Positions 43,255 to 52,477 of a stretch of DNA of 64,000 nt are shown one piece after another. Every line of letters begins with the position of its first letter. The stretch's first letter is position 1. The stretch covers positions 32,464 to 96,463 of the forward strand of contig NZ_JACXSI010000003.1 in assembly GCF_014712675.1 (NCBI RefSeq), in the 5' to 3' direction. The notes under the pieces are model-generated. The model did no database searches. It was given only the letters and a program-made list of their open reading frames with translations, and was not told the DNA's origin. A program made the translations under genes and the position numbers. This DNA is from Peribacillus faecalis (lineage in GTDB: Bacteria > Bacillota > Bacilli > Bacillales > DSM-1321).

Positions 43255-43895
43255 CAGCAGATTTCTCCACCGATTGCTTTAATATCTTCGTTATACATAA
43301 CACATGCTTCAATCGCAAGCTCTAATCCTCTTACAATCTCATTCAATGACATGAACGGCATATTTTTCTTATCCATAACTTGAGATGTCATATATGGAAT
43401 GTGGATGAATCCGCCTTTAATGTTCGGATACTTTTTATCAATCATATAAAGAATGCCGTACATTACGTGGTTGCACACGAATGTTCCCGCTGTATATGAT
43501 ACAGTTGCCGGAATTTGATTGTCATTCATATGTTTCACCATAGCTTTAACCGGCAAGTTCGTGAAGTAAGCAGGTTGGCCATCTTCTTGAATAGCTGCAT
43601 CGATTGGCTGGTTGCCTTCGTTATCTTTGATTCGATAGTCATCTAAGTTGATTGCTACCCGTTCAGGCGTGATATCGAAGCGCCCGCCAGCTTGACCTAC
43701 TGAAATGACAATATCAGGCTTATGCTCTTCAATAGCTTTCTCGATTGCTTGGACAGATTTTGTTTGAACTGTTGGTATAATTAATTTAACAACCTCAGCG
43801 CCTTTAATGTTCTCGCTTACCATCTTTACCGCTTCTTCAGCTGGATTTACCGGTTCCCCGCCGAATGCGTCAAATCCTGTTAATAATACTTTCAT
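43254..43895 (-). CDS. pcp: Pyrrolidone-carboxylate peptidase (pyroglutamyl peptidase I)
   Basis: Removes N-terminal pyroglutamate from peptides in the cytoplasm. The 213-residue protein has the substrate loop [12 protein letters not shown], the glutamate region [21 protein letters not shown], the catalytic Cys in [10 protein letters not shown] and His in GGFIHIPY. It is third in an operon after DUF969 and DUF979 membrane proteins, a recurrent gene neighbourhood. AGGAGA precedes the ATG. Confidence 0.94.
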   Translation of the reverse strand: MKVLLTGFDAFGGEPVNPAEEAVKMVSENIKGAEVVKLIIPTVQTKSVQAIEKAIEEHKPDIVISVGQAGGRFDITPERVAINLDDYRIKDNEGNQPIDAAIQEDGQPAYFTNLPVKAMVKHMNDNQIPATVSYTAGTFVCNHVMYGILYMIDKKYPNIKGGFIHIPYMTSQVMDKKNMPFMSLNEIVRGLELAIEACVMYNEDIKAIGGEIC

Positions 43896-43962
43896 ATTGT
43901 CGGTCTCCTCTGCTAAAGGTTCATTTGGCGGAGAAACATCCCCGCCAAACTATACTTGATTA

Positions 43963-44892
43963 TTAAAATCCTAAAACGTACATTAGAACAATGTGAACAG
44001 CTAATAATGTTAATGCTACTGGAGCTTGCGCTTTAATGACTGCGTTTTTATCTTTCATTTCAAGCAATGCTGCCGGGAGCATGTTGAAGTTAGCAGCCAT
44101 TGGCGTCATCAATGTTCCGCAGTATCCTGCAGTCAATGCTAACGTTCCGATAATTAGTGGATCGCCACCGATATTGAATACGAACGGCACACCAATACCT
44201 ACAGTGATAACAGCGAATGCAGCAAATGCATTACCCATAATCATTGTGAAGATAGCCATACCGATTGCGTAAGTTGCCACACCTACGAAAGCATTACCTG
44301 CTGGAATAACATTTGAGATAATAGAAGCGATTTTATCGCCTACACCAGCTGCTGTGAAAAGAACACCTAATGAAGCTAATAATTGCGGCAAGATAGCAAA
44401 TGAACCAACTGATTGATACATTCTGTTTGAGTCTTCCAAGAACTCTTTAGGACTTGCTTTTGTGATGACAAATGCGATAATCATCGCACAGACTGCTGCA
44501 ATACCGATTGCCACAGTTCCTGAGAATTCTGTAAATGTTGCTACAAGCATCGCAATAATAGCAATTGCTAGTGAAGGGATGAAAATTTTCAAGCCTAATT
44601 TTTCTGCTTTTAACGTCGTAAATGTTTCATCTAATTGTTTCAGAGTACCGATATTAATTTGCTTTGTTGCTGATAAAACTGCAATTAATACGACAAGTAT
44701 ACCAACAACCATGCTTGGAATGTAGTTTCCAAAGATGAATACGGCCGCAAGAATTCCCCAGAATAACGCAGTACCGATTCTTGTTTTATGATTTTTATCT
44801 TTCAATGTGAAGATCATCGTTATTCCCATGAATAAACCGATGATAGCATAAAATATTTCTAATAACGTATTAGAGATTTGAGTGATATCCAT
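43963..44892 (-). CDS. DUF979-family membrane protein
   Basis: A 309-residue protein with about nine hydrophobic segments. The family signature is readable at FTMIMGNAFAAFAVITVGIGVPFV and GYCGTLMTPMAANFNMLPAALLEM. The function is not established. It partners with the DUF969 protein, whose stop overlaps this start, and co-occurs with pcp, so a two-subunit permease for pyroglutamate or related peptides is a reasonable hypothesis. Confidence 0.88.
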   Translation of the reverse strand: MDITQISNTLLEIFYAIIGLFMGITMIFTLKDKNHKTRIGTALFWGILAAVFIFGNYIPSMVVGILVVLIAVLSATKQINIGTLKQLDETFTTLKAEKLGLKIFIPSLAIAIIAMLVATFTEFSGTVAIGIAAVCAMIIAFVITKASPKEFLEDSNRMYQSVGSFAILPQLLASLGVLFTAAGVGDKIASIISNVIPAGNAFVGVATYAIGMAIFTMIMGNAFAAFAVITVGIGVPFVFNIGGDPLIIGTLALTAGYCGTLMTPMAANFNMLPAALLEMKDKNAVIKAQAPVALTLLAVHIVLMYVLGF

Positions 44893-45602
44893 TATTTAAC
44901 ACCTCTAACTTCGGTTGTTTCTTCTTGTTCTTGTTCAGCGTTAGCGTATTTTAGCTTCATTTTGCGATCGAATAAAATATTTTGCGCTGTCCAAAGCACA
45001 AACGCAATAACCGCTACTGGAATTGAATATTTTGCAACTTGTAGCGTATCGATTGAGTATCCTAATCCTTCTAACGTAGTAGCAATCAACAGTACTCCTG
45101 CGTTTGCCATAAATACGTTTTGGGCAAAGAAATTACCGATATTATCAGATGCTGCTGAATATGCTTTAATCTTCTCAATATCTTTTTCTTCTACTTTTTT
45201 ACCGTATTTCGCTACCGATGCACCTTCTGCCATTGGGCTTACTAATGGTCTAACGAATTGCGGATGTCCGCCAAGCGTTACACCCATACCAATTGTTACT
45301 TCACGAATAAATGTATATCCGCTTAACAAAATACCAGTTGATAGATTGCTAGCTTTCTTAATTAGCATAACTGCTTTTGTTTTCAAGCCATAACGCTCAG
45401 AAAGACCGATAACAGGAATTGTGATCATGAATAAACATGTAACCCTGTTCGTAACGAACGCTTCTCCTAATGTATTTAAAATATCTGCAACACTCATATG
45501 AGCGACAAGACCAGTTGCAATACCAGCTGAAACTACTACTGCAATAGTATCGAGCTTTAATGCAAAGCCGACTATTATGATTAAAACGCCTAATAACTCC
45601 AT
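44892..45602 (-). CDS. DUF969-family membrane protein
   Basis: A 236-residue polytopic protein with about six or seven helices. Its conserved core is LGGHPQFVRPLVSPMAEGA and SDNIGNFFAQNVFMANAG. It is the first gene of the operon DUF969-DUF979-pcp-GGCT and shares a base with the next gene. The substrate is unknown. AGGAGA precedes the ATG. Confidence 0.88.
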   Translation of the reverse strand: MELLGVLIIIVGFALKLDTIAVVVSAGIATGLVAHMSVADILNTLGEAFVTNRVTCLFMITIPVIGLSERYGLKTKAVMLIKKASNLSTGILLSGYTFIREVTIGMGVTLGGHPQFVRPLVSPMAEGASVAKYGKKVEEKDIEKIKAYSAASDNIGNFFAQNVFMANAGVLLIATTLEGLGYSIDTLQVAKYSIPVAVIAFVLWTAQNILFDRKMKLKYANAEQEQEETTEVRGVK

Positions 45603-46208
45603 AATTGTTCTCCTAATCTGAATTTAATTTATTATTTTAGAATAATTAAATTCATTATATATTCACTATTTTGTAATGTGAATAACTTGAAAACATTAAA
45701 TGTGAAATCTTTTAGTATTTTAATTGGGTAAAGCGTTAAATTATGGATATGACAATTAGAAATTCTAATTCAAACTTGTTCTTAAACGAAAGCAGGATCA
45801 AAAAATGTACAGGGGGGGCGGGGTGGATTCTGCACTTGACTTGGATGGCAGTCAGTTGAACCGATTTTTTGCAAATTGGGATTAATTTTCTTGAAATCTG
45901 GACTGATTATTTTCATTTCTGGACTGATTCTCATGAAATTCAGACCGAAATATTGTCGACAAATGTAAGACTGTCGAGAAAATCTTTACTCTGCATCAGA
46001 AAATGTTCAGAGATGACACTGTGCAGGTGGCTAATTTAATTAAAGCGGATGTTTACTTGAAACATGTGCTTCGTTGCATGGACTATATTGACTTTGTGTT
46101 AGAACATAAAAAATCCTTATATAGCATACAATTCTCAGCATGTTTCCTATGTGAAATTTGTGTAAAACGAAATCAAAACCTATCGTTTTCTATCGTTTAC
46201 TACAAAAA
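45603..46208. other. Intergenic region upstream of the DUF969 operon
   Basis: Holds the operon promoter region, a G-rich stretch (GGGGGGGCGGGG near 45,812) and array 4. A 77-codon plus-strand frame near 46,003 has no ribosome site or family resemblance and is not counted as a gene. Confidence 0.5.
45837..45962. repeat. Intergenic 21-bp degenerate array (array 4)
   Basis: GGACTGA-like cores at 45858 (GAACCGA), 45879 (GGATTAA), 45900, 45921 and 45942 (AGACCGA) are spaced exactly 21 bases apart, with a weaker unit at 45837. Spacers are T-rich (TTTTCATTTCT). Confidence 0.75.
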
Positions 46209-46255
46209 CAAAAAAAGCTCACAAACGTTGATTTAACAACATTTGTGAGCTTTTT
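46209..46255 (-). terminator. Displaced terminator of the rrn-tRNA operon
   Basis: AAAAAGCTCACAAA/TTTGTGAGCTTTTT hairpin lying 33 bases beyond the tRNA-Leu 3' fragment. Before the 16-kb element inserted, this would have ended the tRNA operon that now lies at 62.3-63.7 kb. Confidence 0.75.
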
Positions 46256-46287
46256 CTAGCGATTAATCTTGGCATGGATTAATCTAA

Positions 46288-46345
46288 TGATACCGGTGGT
46301 CGGGGTCGAACCGACACTCCAGAAGGAACACGATTTTGAGTCGTG
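46288..46345. repeat. Attachment site copy at the left end (partial tRNA-Leu)
   Basis: 58 bp matching 62311-62368 with one mismatch (A for C at 46321). It covers the tRNA-Leu 3' half from the anticodon arm through the acceptor end. The 5' half is absent, so this is not a functional tRNA. Confidence 0.93.
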
Positions 46346-46604
46346 ATATAAATCTTAATGGTCTAAATCCCTTGGTATAGAGCCTTATTTCAAAGTCAAT
46401 GAAAAATCATTGCACACTATTTAATTAAATTATACCATACAAACTTCCATTTAGTCGGACAGTTGCACTGGCTGACTAAGAATTAGACAACTATTTTGGC
46501 ATTCTACATTAAAATTAGTTGACCAACTACCCATTAAACAAAAGATAATTTCGTCTCAGACGCTCTCAGCAACAAACCAAATATATCCAAATGAAATCAT
46601 CATT
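46346..46604. other. Non-coding left end of the element
   Basis: AT-rich, with a TAGTTG-AC-CAACTA inverted repeat at 46516-46529 and other TTG-containing motifs that could be integrase arm sites. No gene is seen. Confidence 0.35.
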
Positions 46605-48107
46605 TTATTTTCTCTCAGGGTGTAAAATCTTAAGACATTCTTTAAGTAAATTTTCATTATTAATGATTACAATTTGAAGTTTTTGTCTAGTTCTAGTAAT
46701 TATCTGAAAAAACATTTTCAATTGATCGTAGCGTGGAGGAGTTGCATAACCACCTACTGTAAGTTTTCCATCTTGATGATAAAGAAAATGCTTATCTAGA
46801 ACAGCAACAACATTATCAAATTCTTGCCCTATAACTTGGTGTGTACTGACATTATATCCACTTTGATAACTATCATATGAATATCTATCATATCTCGAAG
46901 GTGTATAATTAATTACTGTCCAACCTTTTTCTTTCAAATCTTCGAGATGCAATTTTGCCCCTTTACTAGTTTGAAAGTATTGAAGGTGGATATTAGAATA
47001 TTCTTGATTCGGATTTCTTTTAGATAAATCAAACAGATTCTTAATAAAAGCACTAATCTCTTTATTCGTTCTTATTTTCTCTGTTAATGCAAAAGCGCTA
47101 GGAGCAACTTGATCATTTATAAATTGAGGAATATTATTTTCAATTTCCTGACTAGATAGAGTTTGTTGAGAATCATAAGAAAAAATGCACTTTACATTCG
47201 ATTCCTTACAATTATCAATTAATTTCTCTAATTGACGCTTACGTATTCTCTGAGTTTCATCTACAATTATCAAATCATAATCACTGATATTACAAGTTTT
47301 ATAATCCTTTATTGCTTTAAGCTCCCATTTATAGTCAATAATCAATTTATTATGACCGTTATTTAATATTCCACAATGAAAAATAAGAACCCTTTTTGAC
47401 ATATTCATAAATTCTTTTGCAATATCATATGTTAAAAGAGTTTTACCAGTACCTGCAGCTCCTTCCAGTGTAATAAAACAATTCTCTTTTTTTGCACATA
47501 ATTTCAATATATTATTTTTTATTACCTCTTGGTACTCAGTTAAAAAATACTCATTTTCAATAAATCTATCCGTTGAATTGAATGGTGATATTAAATACAT
47601 AGAAGGATTAAAAATTTTATCAATATCATCAATTTCAATTAGTATCTGATCAATTAATTCAGATGCTAAAAAAGTAATTTCTACTTCTTTTAATTCATCT
47701 AATTCATCTAAAAAAAATAATTTATCTTCTTGTGAGACATACGTAAAGTTTAAAACTTTTTGACCCAAAAAACTTAGATAATATTTATTTCTCAAGAGTT
47801 GCTTTTTTATTCTTTCTTCCCCAGTATGCTCTTTTTTTAGTTCGATATTAATAATATTATTTTCACCAAATCTTAAAAGGTCGAATTCTTTACCAATTTG
47901 ATTGATTGTATAACCAACATAATACCCATCAAATATATCTATGTGTTTCACTTTTAGAAATTCATATAATTTAATCATTAACGAATTTAAATCTTCAATT
48001 TCACTATCTTTTATTTCGATAGCAAAATGATTTATATACTTCTCATAAATTACTGGTTCTAAATAATTTTTTGCATTAATTAAAGATACTAGATTTATAG
48101 GTTTCAA
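46605..48107 (-). CDS. DUF2075 helicase-like ATPase with N-terminal PD-(D/E)XK-like nuclease region
   Basis: About 500 residues. The N-terminal region (about 60-110) shows GKEFDLLRFGENNIINIELKK, a D-x(n)-ExK pattern as in PD-(D/E)XK nucleases. The C-terminal part is an SF1-type DUF2075 ATPase: Walker A EGAAGTGKTLLT, Walker B DLIIVDETQR, motif III-like FSYDSQQTLS, and late motifs STHQVIGQEFDNVVAVL and QIITRTRQKL. Architecture and position (last gene before the att site, away from the capsid block) suggest a defence or anti-phage cargo, comparable to nuclease-helicase immunity proteins. The TTG start follows AGAGGG. Nuclease activity is inferred from the motif only. Confidence 0.75.
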   Translation of the reverse strand: MKPINLVSLINAKNYLEPVIYEKYINHFAIEIKDSEIEDLNSLMIKLYEFLKVKHIDIFDGYYVGYTINQIGKEFDLLRFGENNIINIELKKEHTGEERIKKQLLRNKYYLSFLGQKVLNFTYVSQEDKLFFLDELDELKEVEITFLASELIDQILIEIDDIDKIFNPSMYLISPFNSTDRFIENEYFLTEYQEVIKNNILKLCAKKENCFITLEGAAGTGKTLLTYDIAKEFMNMSKRVLIFHCGILNNGHNKLIIDYKWELKAIKDYKTCNISDYDLIIVDETQRIRKRQLEKLIDNCKESNVKCIFSYDSQQTLSSQEIENNIPQFINDQVAPSAFALTEKIRTNKEISAFIKNLFDLSKRNPNQEYSNIHLQYFQTSKGAKLHLEDLKEKGWTVINYTPSRYDRYSYDSYQSGYNVSTHQVIGQEFDNVVAVLDKHFLYHQDGKLTVGGYATPPRYDQLKMFFQIITRTRQKLQIVIINNENLLKECLKILHPERK

Positions 48108-48306
48108 CTCATTCTACCCTCTCAAAATGGAATAATGACCTTATGAAGCTAACAGTATATAAGATACCATAATATTCATTATTTTCCAAAGCAGATTGTT
48201 ACTAGAGAGACAGCTATTATTTCTGTGATTTTCTATTAGTCTCATTACTTCCGTTGTAGTTAATTAAATATTGAAACCATCATTATATAAAGAGTTGCAT
48301 TTTCCG

Positions 48307-48711
48307 TTACAATTCTAATACCTTGTGAATAACCTCTTTTACTTTCTTTTCGGCTTTTGCTTTGGTTTGATGAAATCCTTTATCAATAAAATGATGTGCA
48401 GGATATTGACCACGCTTTGATCCATAGTTGTGTGTCATTCCATATCTAAAAATCTCTTGATCTGTTCCCTTACGAACACCAACCTTAATTTTAGATCTTG
48501 TACCATTCCCACTTTGACTATGCACACCAATTGAATCTCTAAGTTTGCCAGTGTCAACTAAATCATCTTTTATGATACTCTCTTTAATACCTTCTGCAAC
48601 AATTTCCCCAGCAGGTTCTAGTACCTTATTGGCAAACTCTTTTTGAATCTTCCGTTCCATTTCCTTCATTTTTGCTTCTAATTCGTGAAAATCTACTTTA
48701 AACCCACTCAT
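48307..48711 (-). CDS. HK97 gp10-family head-tail/tail-completion protein
   Basis: A 134-residue protein of the HK97 gp10-like family, with a charged N-terminal helix (HELEAKMKEMERKIQKEF), DLVDTGKLRDSIGVH and a C-terminal YPAHHFIDKGF segment. These proteins act at the head-tail interface or as tail completion factors. It overlaps the tape-measure gene by one base, an unusual position because gp10 genes normally precede tail genes. Confidence 0.82.
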   Translation of the reverse strand: MSGFKVDFHELEAKMKEMERKIQKEFANKVLEPAGEIVAEGIKESIIKDDLVDTGKLRDSIGVHSQSGNGTRSKIKVGVRKGTDQEIFRYGMTHNYGSKRGQYPAHHFIDKGFHQTKAKAEKKVKEVIHKVLEL

Positions 48712-50831
48712 TAGTATGCACCTGCTAATCTGTTTTGTCTTTTTTCTAATACATTCATATGTGACTTTAATTGTTTGCCATCAATATATAACTGTGCTTC
48801 TAGTGTATTAGTTTTGTTTACTAATGCTTCTAATAATTGATTTTGCTGTAACAGAGTATTTACTATTGCTTGTTCTGATTCTGTAACAACATTCACAGTT
48901 TTGGTAAACGATGTGCCACTAGCTGCCGAATATCTCGGAGAATTGTAATCTAAGCTTCTCAATCTTGCCTTCAGTTCTTCATTTTGTCTTGTGAATCCCA
49001 AATCATATTTTGTAGCAATTTCTATTGGCTCGATTGTAGGGAGACTTACTGTAGAAGGGATGTTTGCATCTAACTCAATACTCTTTTTACCATCCAATAG
49101 GTTGCCAACTGCCCCGACTGCGGAAGATACGGCAGATACAAATTTACTATCTTTAAGTTTACCCCAAAGTTCACCAACCCACGCAACTGCGTCAGCAATA
49201 GCGTTTGCAAGATCTAAAGCCCAACCAACTACTGGTTCAATAGCACTTCCTAGAACCTCCATACCTTTTTTACCTTTGGTTTTAAGTTCTTCCCATTTTT
49301 CTTGGTTCTCTGATACGTTTTCAGTTAAATCTTTTACTTTTGATTCTGTTTCAATTGTGGCGTCTTTTGCTCCACCCATTGCAAGAATCGCTTTAGAACC
49401 AGTATCTTCCCACATCGTTCCGAATAGAGCCATACCAATTTTATTTTGGTCTACTTGGTTGTCTACACCTTTTAAATCGTTAATAGCACTAAACATAACA
49501 TCTGAAACAGTTACTTTACCATCTAAATATTGTTGGTATAAGTCTTGTGTTCCTTTTGATAATTGGTCAATACCTTCTTCTTTAAATGACTTTGTGCTTT
49601 CAGTACCTTGAACACCGAACTCTTTAACTGCGTCCATTAATTTATCGGTACTCATTGCACCTTCGTCCATTCCTAATACAATCATTTGTGCCATCTCTTG
49701 TGCTGTCAATCCACTGTCAATTAGTGCAGATGAATATTCGGTTAATGTATCTAATAGATCACCTTCTGCATTAGCACCTTCCTGACAACCGTAAATGATT
49801 ACGCCAAAAGCTTCTTCTGCTGTAAGACCCATATTTGTCATCAATAAATCTGTTGTTCTGATAACTTCATTTACATCAAAGTTGAATGTATCTGCAACAG
49901 CCAATGCTTGTTCTCCAACTTCTGCAATTTTTTCTGTTGGAACATCTTTCAATTGCTGTTTAACCAAAGAAACTACATACGCTAAATCACCAGTAGACTT
50001 ACCACTAGACCACGCACTACTATCCAATTCATCTAGTTCTTTTTTTAACTCTGCAACTACTTTTTTACTTGCACCAGTGCTATTTTCAATAGTACGCATT
50101 GCCCCTTCCCATTCTTTAGAAACAGAATAAGCTTTTGTACCAATTGCCCCTACTGCTGTTACAACTCCACCTGCAATACCAACCAATGCACCTAGACCAA
50201 CACCCATTGCACCAAATTTACCAATTGAACTTGAAGCTACACTACCAATAACACCGCCCAAGCCTGGAATATTTGAAGCTAAATCACCTATTTTATCACC
50301 AAAATCTGAAGCACCTAGACCTGCATCTTCAAGAGCGTTTTTAAATTTGCTCATTTTAGAGCCACTGTTTGATAAATCGTCTAAAGCTCTTTTTGCGTCA
50401 TCAACTGAACGCTCCATTTTATCAATAGCACCTTTTGTTCCTGCAATAGCTGTTTCCATACGAGCCATTTTACCAATGTTATCTTGAATACCACTACTTA
50501 AACGAGAAAAGGCTTTTTCGCCTTCTTTTGTGCTTGTATCTAATCCTTCTAACTTCTTTTTCATTTTGTCAGTAGCAGAAGCCAATTCACTAAATTCTTT
50601 TCTTTGAAGGCTTAGTTTTTTGTTTAAGCCGTCTTGTTGTTCAGTAAAGAATTCAATTGCTTTTTTACAACCATCTGTACTTTTAGAAAAATTCTTAACT
50701 CCACCAGTGGCAATTTCAAACTGTTTACTAGTTGATTTTAATTGTTTATCAATGGTGCTAATACCTTTTTTAAAATCTCCAGTATTTAAGGCTAAATCCA
50801 CACTAAGCTGTAAATTATTATTGTTTGCCAT
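48711..50831 (-). CDS. Phage tail tape measure protein (TP901 core)
   Basis: A 706-residue protein: long N-terminal coiled coil (about 1-165), Gly/Ala-rich hydrophobic stretch (GLGALVGIAGGVVTAVGAIG, about 215-235), TP901-type core (WEGAMRTIENSTGASKKVV onward, with LTAEEAFGVI and LTAQEMAQMIVLGM) and a C-terminal coil. Tape measures set tail length; this one is short. It is striking that no major tail tube, chaperone or baseplate gene accompanies it. AGGAGG precedes the ATG. Confidence 0.85.
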   Translation of the reverse strand: MANNNNLQLSVDLALNTGDFKKGISTIDKQLKSTSKQFEIATGGVKNFSKSTDGCKKAIEFFTEQQDGLNKKLSLQRKEFSELASATDKMKKKLEGLDTSTKEGEKAFSRLSSGIQDNIGKMARMETAIAGTKGAIDKMERSVDDAKRALDDLSNSGSKMSKFKNALEDAGLGASDFGDKIGDLASNIPGLGGVIGSVASSSIGKFGAMGVGLGALVGIAGGVVTAVGAIGTKAYSVSKEWEGAMRTIENSTGASKKVVAELKKELDELDSSAWSSGKSTGDLAYVVSLVKQQLKDVPTEKIAEVGEQALAVADTFNFDVNEVIRTTDLLMTNMGLTAEEAFGVIIYGCQEGANAEGDLLDTLTEYSSALIDSGLTAQEMAQMIVLGMDEGAMSTDKLMDAVKEFGVQGTESTKSFKEEGIDQLSKGTQDLYQQYLDGKVTVSDVMFSAINDLKGVDNQVDQNKIGMALFGTMWEDTGSKAILAMGGAKDATIETESKVKDLTENVSENQEKWEELKTKGKKGMEVLGSAIEPVVGWALDLANAIADAVAWVGELWGKLKDSKFVSAVSSAVGAVGNLLDGKKSIELDANIPSTVSLPTIEPIEIATKYDLGFTRQNEELKARLRSLDYNSPRYSAASGTSFTKTVNVVTESEQAIVNTLLQQNQLLEALVNKTNTLEAQLYIDGKQLKSHMNVLEKRQNRLAGAY

Positions 50832-50843
50832 TTTGTTTCCTCC

Positions 50844-51218
50844 TTATAGTTTGTAACCTTTAAAACTCCCTCTAATACTCTTAATCATTTGAGTATAAAG
50901 GGGATTCTGATTAATTTTTACATCAGTTGCCAATGTTGAACGTGTATTATATAAATCACTTACCATTTGTATAACCAATACTGATGCTATTTTGCTTCCG
51001 TCTAGTTCACTAATTTCTTTTAATCCTGTTTCGAACAAAATACATTCTCTTGCTGATTCAATTAAAAGTTGTAATAATAGATCATCGTCTTCGAAATCCA
51101 CATATAGATATTGTTTAACAAAATCCAAATTCACTTCAGAAAATGAAGGTAGAGCACCCCTATTTGCTTGCTCTAAAAAAGTACGAGACATTTTGAATTT
51201 TTGAGCGTTTGTTTCCAT
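50844..51218 (-). CDS. Head-tail connector (gp6-like)
   Basis: A 124-residue helical protein with a C-terminal DNA-packaging/connector pattern: DDDLLLQLLIESARECILFETG followed by IASVLVIQMVSDLYNTRS. This resembles phage gp6-type adaptors that sit on the portal. It is two bases from the preceding gene and 12 bases from the tape-measure gene. Confidence 0.72.
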   Translation of the reverse strand: METNAQKFKMSRTFLEQANRGALPSFSEVNLDFVKQYLYVDFEDDDLLLQLLIESARECILFETGLKEISELDGSKIASVLVIQMVSDLYNTRSTLATDVKINQNPLYTQMIKSIRGSFKGYKL

Positions 51219-51219
51219 A

Positions 51220-51567
51220 TTAGTTTTCTCCTTTTTCTAATTCTTCTAGTGTTAGAATGCCTTGAAAATCAAAGACCTTGCCAAAATAACCATCGTCAAA
51301 AATATCCACTGAATACATAAAGCGAAACCCTGCATTTTTCATTAGCTTTTTGATAGCTTGTGAGTTATCCTTTTCATTCGCTTCTCTCCAATAAGTAACT
51401 TTAAACTTATATAGTTCAGCTTGATTTTCATTGTCAAATACCATAAAGTCTTCTTCAGCATAAACAGTTAAAGTAACATACTGTTTCGCACTCCCTCTAT
51501 AAAAAGAAAGAACCACTGGAATCTCCAATGGCTCTAAAGCTGTATAAACCTTTTCAAATAACGTCAT
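51220..51567 (-). CDS. Putative tail-terminator/completion protein
   Basis: A 115-residue alpha/beta protein (VYTALEPLEIPVVLSFYRG; YVTLTVYAEEDF; ELYKFKVTYW). Size, strand pattern and position after the head-closure protein fit a gp17/DUF3168-like tail completion protein. The assignment is mainly positional. It shares one base with the upstream gene. Confidence 0.55.
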   Translation of the reverse strand: MTLFEKVYTALEPLEIPVVLSFYRGSAKQYVTLTVYAEEDFMVFDNENQAELYKFKVTYWREANEKDNSQAIKKLMKNAGFRFMYSVDIFDDGYFGKVFDFQGILTLEELEKGEN

Positions 51568-51923
51568 TACTGCTCAATCCTTTGTAATAATAGTTCATTA
51601 AACATCACATCATACTCGTTTAAGCTATATATTTTATATACATATCCATCCTCTAAACGAATAAAGTGCTTTTCGGTCAATTGAAGATTTCTTCTTTTGC
51701 GTAAAAATACTCTCTTTCTAACTTGGTGTAGTTCACGATCTGCACCTAGAAATGCTTTACCACTCTCACCAATAACTTTTGCTCTTGTAGTTAGAATAGA
51801 ATTGTATACAGTTTTCTGAATACCGTTTTTTCTATCTATCTCCGTTCCTTCTACACAAATATCAATTTTTGTTCTTAGTTCGCCTATTTCAACGCTACTC
51901 TTACCTTGACGTAAATACATCAT
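51567..51923 (-). CDS. Head closure protein (SPP1 gp16-like adaptor)
   Basis: A 118-residue mostly beta protein of the head-tail joining family: IGELRTKIDICVEGTEIDRKNG at the N-terminus, then LTTRAKVIGESGKAF and the C-terminal strand YKIYSLNEYDVMFNELLLQ. It plugs the connector after packaging. Its stop and start are coupled to both neighbours by one-base overlaps. Confidence 0.72.
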   Translation of the reverse strand: MMYLRQGKSSVEIGELRTKIDICVEGTEIDRKNGIQKTVYNSILTTRAKVIGESGKAFLGADRELHQVRKRVFLRKRRNLQLTEKHFIRLEDGYVYKIYSLNEYDVMFNELLLQRIEQ

Positions 51924-52477
51924 TACAAATCACCCTTTAGTTTCAGTAGATGATATTTAGCTTTAATACGAACTCTCTGCTCTTCCATTAACATTTCATC
52001 TAATGAACGACATTCAGCAAAACTTGAAGCATAGGCTGGGTTCTCAACTAAGGAAATCTCGAATAACTCTAGTTTCTCTACAACTCGATGATACAGATTC
52101 ATTGCTTTATTCCACGTATCTTCCAAAGCTTTGAAGCCAAACGACACTTGTAATTCATTCGCTTCTACTTTTTTTCTCAATTCATCGCAGCCTTCGTTTA
52201 AAACAACGTCAAATTCAATACCATTCTCTACTTCACGATATTCAACTCTTTTTGCAATGTTGATTAATTTATTATGCTCTAAATGTACCTTCAAACCTTT
52301 AGGATTTTCTTTTAAAGCTGTCATCATTCCTTGATGATCTATTTGTTCCACGAAAGAAACTTTATGTTTAGGATGATACAGAACCTTACTATTCGTGTTT
52401 GTAGGAATAAACATAGTGATTTTGTTTTCATTAATACTTCTAATTTCGTGACTAATTTTGATATTTTCCATTTTCAC
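51923..52477 (-). CDS. HK97-type prohead protease
   Basis: Serine protease that matures the capsid. The 184-residue protein carries the catalytic His in LKVHLEHNKL, Ser in LQVSFGF and the conserved FEISLVENPAYASS. The start overlaps the upstream terminase-like gene by four bases (ATGA). It lies downstream of the capsid and portal genes rather than between them, which is the reverse of the usual order. Confidence 0.82.
   Translation of the reverse strand: MKMENIKISHEIRSINENKITMFIPTNTNSKVLYHPKHKVSFVEQIDHQGMMTALKENPKGLKVHLEHNKLINIAKRVEYREVENGIEFDVVLNEGCDELRKKVEANELQVSFGFKALEDTWNKAMNLYHRVVEKLELFEISLVENPAYASSFAECRSLDEMLMEEQRVRIKAKYHLLKLKGDL

Noticed and set aside
46003-46236. 77-codon plus-strand ORF
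   Set aside because: No ribosome site, overlaps the terminator at 46209, no family resemblance.
46288-46345. Second tRNA-Leu gene
   Set aside because: Only the 3' half is present; sequence after 46345 cannot form the D arm or acceptor 5' strand, so it is the att remnant.
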